Part shown: piece after piece, positions 58,187 through 64,000 of the stretch
How positions within the stretch are numbered: position 1 is the stretch's first letter
Layout: each line of letters begins with the position of its first letter
Assembly (NCBI RefSeq): GCF_039537965.1
Contig: NZ_BAABBM010000001.1
Span: 2,083,501 to 2,147,500 of the forward strand
Reading direction: 5' to 3'
Source of the DNA: Sphingomonas limnosediminicola
GTDB lineage: Bacteria; Pseudomonadota; Alphaproteobacteria; Sphingomonadales; Sphingomonadaceae
DNA length: 64,000 nucleotides
Translations under genes and position numbers: made by a program
Notes under the pieces: generated by a model
The model's input: the letters and a program-made list of their open reading frames with translations, nothing else
Database searches by the model: none
Told to the model about the DNA's origin: nothing

Positions 58187-59218
58187 GTGAGCAAGCGCAA
58201 CTCCACGATCGATGATGTTGCCGAGGCGGCAGGTGTCGCCCGGGTCACGGTGTCGCGCGTTCTGAACAACGTCCAGAACGTTCGTTCCGAAACGCGGGAG
58301 AAGGTGCTCCGGGCGGTCGAGGAGCTTGGCTACTCAGTCAATCATCAGGCACGGGCGCTCGCCAGCGGCATGGGCCGGCTGATCATGCTGATCCATGCGC
58401 ATAGTCCGGAGCGAGAGCCGAACAGCTATTATAACGCCGCTCTGGAGCTAGGCGCATTGCGGGGTTGCTCGTCGCTTGGCTTCGATCTCGTCTCGCGATC
58501 AGTCGATCCGCAGGACGTGAACCGCGCGCAGATGATGTCGTCGATCATCGAGCGCGAGCGACCGGCAGGTCTAATCCTGTCGCCGCCGCTGTCAGACGAT
58601 CTCGAGTTTATCGATGCGGCGCGGCGTGCGGGTGTGAAAATAGTTGCCGTCTCTGCCGGCGAGGAAGCGCAAGAAGTGGTATCGTCCGTCGGGATTGACG
58701 AGCGCGCGGGCGGTCATGCCCTCGGCCGGCATCTTACGTCGCTCGGCCATACGAGTTTTGCATTCATTCGCGGACCGCTTGAGCATCGTGCCGCGGCGCA
58801 GCGCTATGATGGTTTCGTCGAGGCGCTCCGCCAGTCCGGCATAACGAACACGCCGTGGACGGCTATCGGCGACTTCACCTTCAAGTCCGGCGTTGAGGCG
58901 GCGGAGCTGATGCTCCGCGAGCCGGTGCGTTACACGGCAATCGCTTGCGCAAACGATGATATGGCCGCCGGCGCGATGCTCGCCCTCCACCGCGCGCGAC
59001 TCGAAATCCCTCAGCACATTTCGGTGACAGGTTTCGACGACACGCCGATGTCGGAAATCGTGTGGCCGCCGCTGACCACGATTCGCCAGCCGATCAAGGA
59101 ATTGACTGAACGCGCAGTACACCTGCTCGTGCAGAATATGTCTGATGATGGGCCGCACTTCGACGGACTTCCGTTCGCGCTCGTCGTCCGGGATTCGACC
59201 GCGCCCCCAGCCGCTTGA
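58187..59218 (+). CDS. LacI-family transcriptional regulator
   Basis: A 343-residue repressor. The N-terminal helix-turn-helix (STIDDVAEAAGVARVTVSRV) and hinge (VNHQARALASG) are followed by a sugar-binding domain (GLILSPP, SVGIDERAGGHALGRHLTSLGH, VTGFDDTPMSE). The start is a GTG at 58187. A GGAAGCGC half site at 58140-58147 and a full palindrome at 59244-59259 suggest that it controls itself and the receptor gene. The inducer is unknown, probably a sugar from the hexosaminidase or GH3 substrates. Confidence 0.92.
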   Translation: MSKRNSTIDDVAEAAGVARVTVSRVLNNVQNVRSETREKVLRAVEELGYSVNHQARALASGMGRLIMLIHAHSPEREPNSYYNAALELGALRGCSSLGFDLVSRSVDPQDVNRAQMMSSIIERERPAGLILSPPLSDDLEFIDAARRAGVKIVAVSAGEEAQEVVSSVGIDERAGGHALGRHLTSLGHTSFAFIRGPLEHRAAAQRYDGFVEALRQSGITNTPWTAIGDFTFKSGVEAAELMLREPVRYTAIACANDDMAAGAMLALHRARLEIPQHISVTGFDDTPMSEIVWPPLTTIRQPIKELTERAVHLLVQNMSDDGPHFDGLPFALVVRDSTAPPAA

Positions 59219-59243
59219 CAGGCCCGCAGGTTTGAAGCACGAC

Positions 59244-59259
59244 ATGGAAGCGCTTCCAT
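59244..59259. promoter_or_regulatory. Perfect LacI-type operator palindrome
   Basis: ATGGAAGCGCTTCCAT is a perfect 16-bp palindrome with a central CG, the usual form of LacI/GalR-family operators. It lies between the LacI gene and the TonB-dependent receptor gene, 59 bases before the receptor start. Confidence 0.85.
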
Positions 59260-59317
59260 AGGGAGAGTGGAAGCAGAAGGGATTCGCGCTGCGGGGCCTT
59301 CGTGAGGGGAGACAAGA

Positions 59318-62188
59318 GTGCCGAATACGTCGCTACGGTGCCGCCGCGCCATGTTGCTCGCTGGTGGCTGTTGTTCATCGCTTTTCATGATTTCCGCGCC
59401 GAGTGCGGCCTATGCGCAGAATGTTCCGGCGCAGCAGGACACCACGACTCAGACGCAGCCAGTTGACCCCGCCGCGCAAACGGGTCCGGGGCAGCCGAAG
59501 GCGCCGCAGCCGGAAGCTGCCAGCAGCGGCGATTCGATCGTCATCACCGGCATCCGCCGCAGCCTTCAAAACTCGATCGCGATCAAGCGTCGCGAAGCGA
59601 GCGTCGTCGAAGCGGTTTCGGCCGAAGAGATCGGCAAGTTGCCTGACGTATCCATTGCTGAATCGATCGCGCGCCTGCCGGGCATCGCCGCGCAGCGCGT
59701 CGCCGGCCGCGCGGAAATCGTTTCCATCCGCGGCTTCTCGCCCGACTTCTCCACGGTTCTTTTGAACGGCCGCCAGCAGGCGAGTTCCGGCTACAACCGC
59801 GCAGTCGAATTCGACCAATATCCGTCGGAGTTGCTCGGCTCGGTCGTCGTCTACAAGACGCCTGATGCCAGCATCGTCGGCATGGGGCTTGCCGGAACGG
59901 TGGATCTGCGGACCATTCGCCCGCTCGAATATGGCAAGCGCGCGATTGCGCTGAACATTCGCGGGCAATTGGATCAGGGCGGCGGCCGCAATTCGGATTT
60001 CTCGAAATATGGTTGGCGCGGAAGCGCCAGCTACATCGACCAGAACGCGAGCGGCACGCTCGGCTGGATGATCGGCTACGCGCACTTGGATGCCCCGGGC
60101 CATACCGATCACACGAAGAACTGGTTCTACGACAATTACGCCGGGCTGCTTCCGGAAGGGTCGCCCTATTTCCTGTCAGGACAAGAGGCGATCGCAACGA
60201 ACTCCCGCGACTTGCGTGACGGCGTTACGGGCACAGTTGAATGGAAGCCGAGCGACGCAGTCCACTCGGTGCTCGACCTTTATTACTCCCGTTTCAAACA
60301 GCACACGGTCAACCGAGGCGCGGAATGGTTCTCTGACGCATGGGCCGATGGCGTAACCTACGACCCGACCACCGTCGTCAACAAGAACGGCAATGACTTC
60401 GCGGTCGCCGGTCACGTGACCAACGTCGCGCCGATCCTGATGTATCAGGACAACAAGCGGACCGATCATCTGTTCGCCGCCGGCCTGAACAACGATTTCA
60501 AGGTCGCCGAGCACACGCACATTCTCGCCGATCTTTCCTACTCGTCAAACAAGCGCGATGAGACCTATATCGAAGCCTACGGCGGCTATGGCGCGGGTCC
60601 GTTCCAGACTCGGACCTTCGACGATTACGACTTCAAGATTTCGGACGACGGATTCCCAAGCTTTTCAGGCTTCGGTCTGAATTATGCGGATGCGAACCAG
60701 GTATCCCTGGGCGATCGCGCGCCGTGGGGCGGCTGGGGCCATGACGGTCTCAAGAAGTCGCCGCACATCAAGGAAACGTTGGCCTCGGCCGATCTTTCCG
60801 CCCGGCAGGAGCTTAACACCGGCTTCATCAGCAGCCTCGAGGCGGGCGTCGACTTCACCCATCGCCACAAGGACAAGACGGTCGACGAGCTCGACCTATT
60901 CCTGAAGAACGACCGCCAGCAGATCCTCGTTGATCCGCGCTACCTGGAAGATCCGGTTTCGCTGGGCTTCGCTGGCTTCGGAAGCGTCCTCGGTGTCGAT
61001 ATCGCGAAGGCGCTCGATAATTATTACGATGTCGTCCAGCTCCAGGATGCCAATCACTTCGACAAGTCCTGGGACATCAAGGAAGACATCCTGACCCTGA
61101 AGGCCAAGGCGGTCATTGATTCCGGCGACCTGCACGGCAATGTCGGCGTTCAGATCGTCAGGCAAAAGCAAAGCTCGTCAGGCCTGCGGATCAATACCGC
61201 CGTTACGCCGATCCAGCTGATCAACACGGACGAAGGTGCCACGTACACCGACGTCCTGCCGAGCCTGAACCTGTTCTACGACCTCGATCAGCACAACCGT
61301 ATTCGCTTTGCCGCGGCCAAGGTCATGGCGCGTCCACGCATGGACGATCTGCGCGCTAACCTGGTGCCAGGCTTCAACGGGTCCGTGTGCGTCGGCGCAA
61401 TACCGGCATGCGCGCCGGGCACGGTAGTGCACCCGTGGTCTGCGTCCGGCGGCAATCCCAAGCTTGAGCCCTGGCGCGCCAAGGAAGTCGACATTGGCTA
61501 CGAATGGTATGGCGGAAATGCCAGCTATTTCGCCCTGCACGGCTTCTACATGTGGCTCGATAACTACATCTATAACCAGGCGCTCGTTGCGGACTTCTCC
61601 GACTTCACGCCCCCGCCCGATCAGATTTCGCAGATCCCGCCGGGCGTCATTGTCAGCCCGATCGGTCAGCTCACAGCGCCGGCAAACGGCAAGGGCGGCT
61701 GGGTCCGTGGCATAGAAGCCAGCGGTTCGTTCGAGTTCGGACGTCTGGCAAGTTTCCTGGACGGCTTCGGCGCTACCGCGAGCCTTTCGTACACCGATTA
61801 TAAGCTCAAGCCTGTCGCTCTGAACGAGATTGGCGGCGTGCTGCCCGGCTTCTCAAAGTGGGTGTACGACGTCACCGGTTATTATGAGAAGAACGGCATC
61901 CAGGTGCGTGCGGCCTATCGTCACCGGTCGGCCTTCAAGGGCGAGGTGGTTTCGCTGTTCACGAACCTTGGCTTCCCGCTGATTCAGCCGGACAGCCAAC
62001 TCGATGCCCAGGTCGGCTACACCTTCCAGAAGGGGTCACGGTTCGAGAACCTCGGCATCCTTCTTCAGGTCAGCAACGTGCTGAATTCGCCCTACCGCAC
62101 TTACTATGACGTCAACGGGACTCAGACGCTCGAAGAGGTCAACAAGTATGGGCGTTCGTGGCTGCTTGGCGCGAGTTATCACTTCTAG
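59318..62188 (+). CDS. TonB-dependent outer-membrane receptor
   Basis: A 956-residue receptor. After a signal peptide (ending AYAQ) and a proline/glutamine-rich segment comes the plug (SIVITGIRRSLQNSIAIKRR, AVSAEEIGKLPDVSIAES, VSIRGFSPDF, about residues 70-230). A 22-strand barrel ends in the aromatic LLGASYHF. The plan matches the large Xanthomonas/Caulobacter TonB-receptor group linked to sugar uptake. The start is a GTG at 59318. The operator upstream and GH3 gene downstream place it in a glycan-utilisation locus. Confidence 0.95.
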   Translation: MPNTSLRCRRAMLLAGGCCSSLFMISAPSAAYAQNVPAQQDTTTQTQPVDPAAQTGPGQPKAPQPEAASSGDSIVITGIRRSLQNSIAIKRREASVVEAVSAEEIGKLPDVSIAESIARLPGIAAQRVAGRAEIVSIRGFSPDFSTVLLNGRQQASSGYNRAVEFDQYPSELLGSVVVYKTPDASIVGMGLAGTVDLRTIRPLEYGKRAIALNIRGQLDQGGGRNSDFSKYGWRGSASYIDQNASGTLGWMIGYAHLDAPGHTDHTKNWFYDNYAGLLPEGSPYFLSGQEAIATNSRDLRDGVTGTVEWKPSDAVHSVLDLYYSRFKQHTVNRGAEWFSDAWADGVTYDPTTVVNKNGNDFAVAGHVTNVAPILMYQDNKRTDHLFAAGLNNDFKVAEHTHILADLSYSSNKRDETYIEAYGGYGAGPFQTRTFDDYDFKISDDGFPSFSGFGLNYADANQVSLGDRAPWGGWGHDGLKKSPHIKETLASADLSARQELNTGFISSLEAGVDFTHRHKDKTVDELDLFLKNDRQQILVDPRYLEDPVSLGFAGFGSVLGVDIAKALDNYYDVVQLQDANHFDKSWDIKEDILTLKAKAVIDSGDLHGNVGVQIVRQKQSSSGLRINTAVTPIQLINTDEGATYTDVLPSLNLFYDLDQHNRIRFAAAKVMARPRMDDLRANLVPGFNGSVCVGAIPACAPGTVVHPWSASGGNPKLEPWRAKEVDIGYEWYGGNASYFALHGFYMWLDNYIYNQALVADFSDFTPPPDQISQIPPGVIVSPIGQLTAPANGKGGWVRGIEASGSFEFGRLASFLDGFGATASLSYTDYKLKPVALNEIGGVLPGFSKWVYDVTGYYEKNGIQVRAAYRHRSAFKGEVVSLFTNLGFPLIQPDSQLDAQVGYTFQKGSRFENLGILLQVSNVLNSPYRTYYDVNGTQTLEEVNKYGRSWLLGASYHF

Positions 62189-62203
62189 CTTTAGGGCGGT
62201 TTC

Positions 62204-64000
62204 ATGATGAAGGTTTGGGGCGGTCTTACTCGGCCGAAGGCGATGTTGTGCCTTGCGGCTGGTCTGCTCGCTTCGAGCGTGGCGACCGCCCAAACGTGGC
62301 CCAAGGCAACTGGCCAGCAGCCGCTCGATCCGGCAATTGAAGCGCGGGTGAAGGCGATCGTTGCCGGCATGACGCTGGAGCAAAAGGTTGGGCAGATGGC
62401 CCAGCCCGACATTCGCTCGATCAAGCCGGACGAGGTGCGTCGCTATTATATCGGCTCGATCCTCAACGGGGGCGGCGCCTGGCCGGCGATGAACATGCAC
62501 TCGAGCGTGGACGACTGGCTCAAGCTGTCGGACGCTTTTTACCGCGCCAGCATGTCCACAGACATGAAAGTGAAGGTCCCCGTGATCTGGGGCACCGACG
62601 CGGTCCACGGGCACAACAACATCTACGGCGCGACGCTCTTTCCCCATAACGTCGGCCTCGGCGCGGCGCATGACCCGGCGCTCATGACGCGTATCGGTCA
62701 TGCGACGGCGAAGCAGGTCCGAGCTACCGGTATCACTTGGGCGTTCGCGCCGACGCTGGCCGTCGTGCAGAACCCGCGTTGGGGACGTTCGTACGAAAGC
62801 TACAGTTCCGACCCTGCGCTCGTGCGCAGCTACGGCGAAGCGATGGTCAAAGGGCTCCAGGGCCAGCTCGGCTCGCCAACTTCCGTACTCGCTACCGCGA
62901 AGCATTGGCTCGGTGACGGCGGCACCTTCCATGGCATCGACCAGGGTGATGCGCGGACCAGCGAGACAAACCTCTATCGTACTCATGCCGCCGGATATTA
63001 CGGCGCGCTGAAGGCGAATGTGCAGACCGTGATGGTCAGCTATTCGAGCTTCACTGATACGGCGACCGGCAAGAAGTGGGGCAAGATGCACGGCAACGCG
63101 CATCTGGTTGGCGACGTGCTCAAGCGTCGGCTCGGCTTTGATGGTCTCGTCGTCAGCGATTGGAACGGCGTGGAGCAGGTTCCGGGCTGCACCAAATGGC
63201 ACTGCCCGCAGGCGATCAACGCCGGCATCGACATGGTGATGGTGCCGGACGACTGGAAGCAGTTTATTCCGGCAACCGTCCAGGACGTGCGAGCGGGCCG
63301 CATTCCGATGAGCCGGATCGACGACGCCGTCACACGCATCATTCGAGTGAAACTTAAATCGGGTCTGTTCGACGCGTCGCCTGCGACGGGGCAGCATCCC
63401 GGTGCAGAGGTCCTTCATTCGGCCGAAGTGCGGGAGCTTGCGCGGGAGGCAGTCCGCAAGTCGCTCGTGCTCTTGAAGAACGATCGCAACGTTTTGCCGT
63501 TGAGGCCGCAGGGCAAGGTGCTGGTCGTCGGCAAGGGCGCCGACAGCCTGCCCATGCAGGCAGGCGGCTGGTCGCTCACCTGGCAGGGCGATCAGACCAA
63601 GACGTCGGATTATCCCAACGCCGACACGTTGCTCTCAGCGATGAAGAAGTCGCTCGGTGCAAATCGTGTCGACTACAGCGCGGACGGCGTGGGCGTCGAC
63701 GTAAGGCGGTATAGCGCCGTCGTGATGGTCGCGGCCGAGCAGCCGTATGCGGAAGGAAAGGGCGACATCACTTTTCCGGCGACAATGCGCCATTCGGCGC
63801 GTTATCCAAATGACCTCAAGGCGCTCAATCGCGTGAGCGGCAAGGGCGTTCCCGTCGTAACGGTGCTCTATTCGGGACGCCCGGTCTCAGCGAACGACCT
63901 GATCAACCGCTCGGACGCATTCGTGGCGGCGTGGCTGCCGGGCACCGAAGGGCTCGGGATTGCAGACATGTTGCTCGCGGGGACTAATGGGAAGCGCGCT
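62204..64000 (+). CDS. Secreted GH3 beta-glycosidase (3' end outside window)
   Basis: 599 codons are inside the window. After a signal peptide (MMKVWGGLTRPKAMLCLAAG, ending ATAQ) comes the GH3 N domain with VPVIWGTDAVHGHNN, ATAKHWLGDGGT and the nucleophile Asp319 in LVVSDWNGV. The C domain starts with VRKSLVLLKNDRNVLPL. It probably releases glucose from beta-glucans or another beta-sugar in the periplasm. AGGG lies seven bases before the ATG at 62204, and 62207 is also possible. It starts 15 bases after the receptor gene, in one operon. Confidence 0.95.
   Translation, partial: MMKVWGGLTRPKAMLCLAAGLLASSVATAQTWPKATGQQPLDPAIEARVKAIVAGMTLEQKVGQMAQPDIRSIKPDEVRRYYIGSILNGGGAWPAMNMHSSVDDWLKLSDAFYRASMSTDMKVKVPVIWGTDAVHGHNNIYGATLFPHNVGLGAAHDPALMTRIGHATAKQVRATGITWAFAPTLAVVQNPRWGRSYESYSSDPALVRSYGEAMVKGLQGQLGSPTSVLATAKHWLGDGGTFHGIDQGDARTSETNLYRTHAAGYYGALKANVQTVMVSYSSFTDTATGKKWGKMHGNAHLVGDVLKRRLGFDGLVVSDWNGVEQVPGCTKWHCPQAINAGIDMVMVPDDWKQFIPATVQDVRAGRIPMSRIDDAVTRIIRVKLKSGLFDASPATGQHPGAEVLHSAEVRELAREAVRKSLVLLKNDRNVLPLRPQGKVLVVGKGADSLPMQAGGWSLTWQGDQTKTSDYPNADTLLSAMKKSLGANRVDYSADGVGVDVRRYSAVVMVAAEQPYAEGKGDITFPATMRHSARYPNDLKALNRVSGKGVPVVTVLYSGRPVSANDLINRSDAFVAAWLPGTEGLGIADMLLAGTNGKRA

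Noticed and set aside
62036..63418. A 460-codon minus-strand frame across the TonB receptor end and GH3 gene
   Set aside because: The plus-strand proteins have clear family motifs through the same bases; the minus frame has no domain.

Overview
This window looks like chromosome from a high-GC alphaproteobacterium of the order Sphingomonadales (Sphingomonas or a near relative). The evidence is the gene order rpmF-plsX-fabH-ihfA-merR, CarD, a sucC-etfB-etfA block, a MgtE magnesium transporter, a large TonB-dependent receptor of the Xanthomonas/Caulobacter type, and promoter motifs of the alphaproteobacterial general stress sigma factor EcfG. I see no rRNA, tRNA, CRISPR array, transposase, phage gene or replication origin. 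No gene-free stretch exceeds about 300 bases. The first gene (1-1119, minus) and the last gene (62204-64000, plus) run off the edges.

Layout. 1-11 kb holds a methyltransferase, a DinG-type helicase coupled to a SixA-type phosphatase, the minus-strand fatty-acid and ribosomal operon rpmF-plsX-fabH-ihfA-merR, a MAPEG protein, an MBL hydrolase coupled to an M19 dipeptidase, the PdeM-type nuclease and rpoZ. 11-26.5 kb holds an aldo/keto reductase, a phospholipase D-type lipid synthase, a phospholipid methyltransferase-like gene, an MFS transporter, a CDC48-type AAA ATPase, an SDR coupled to a cyclophilin, mgtE, a DUF1489 gene, a CADD-type (probable 4-aminobenzoate-forming) enzyme, two GIN/DUF2807 envelope proteins and an MBOAT/SGNH pair for polysaccharide O-acetylation. 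26.5-37 kb holds an outer-membrane protein gene of visibly lower GC, a DHFR-like reductase, carD with a clear terminator, dinB, sucC-etfBA, a TonB_C-domain protein, a DUF885 metallopeptidase and a PLP/zinc D-amino-acid enzyme.

37-50 kb reads like an accessory stress and signalling island of less GC-rich composition. It has an ABC-F ATPase, rsgA, a 51-residue ORF with a very strong ribosome binding site, two hybrid histidine kinases, several small membrane or hypothetical proteins, an esterase gene broken by one frameshift, and a ferritin-like gene next to a PAP2-type membrane phosphatase. Three EcfG-like promoters (GGAAC, 16-17 bases, C/GGTT) precede the DUF6894 gene, the double-PAS kinase and the ferritin-like gene. 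This is the most interesting regulatory pattern in the window.

50-64 kb is a secreted-hydrolase and glycan-uptake region. A coupled pair encodes a YncE/phosphoesterase fusion and a GH15-like protein. After it come a cupin-like hydroxylase, an SGNH hydrolase next to a GH20 hexosaminidase, a LacI-type regulator, a perfect 16-bp LacI-type operator, a TonB-dependent receptor and a GH3 glycosidase. The last group is best read as one glycan-utilisation locus: the receptor imports oligosaccharides, GH20 and GH3 cut them, and the LacI protein senses the product.

Genes are packed tightly. Several co-directional pairs are coupled by ATGA or GTGA overlaps, and five convergent pairs share a 4-bp stop-stop overlap.
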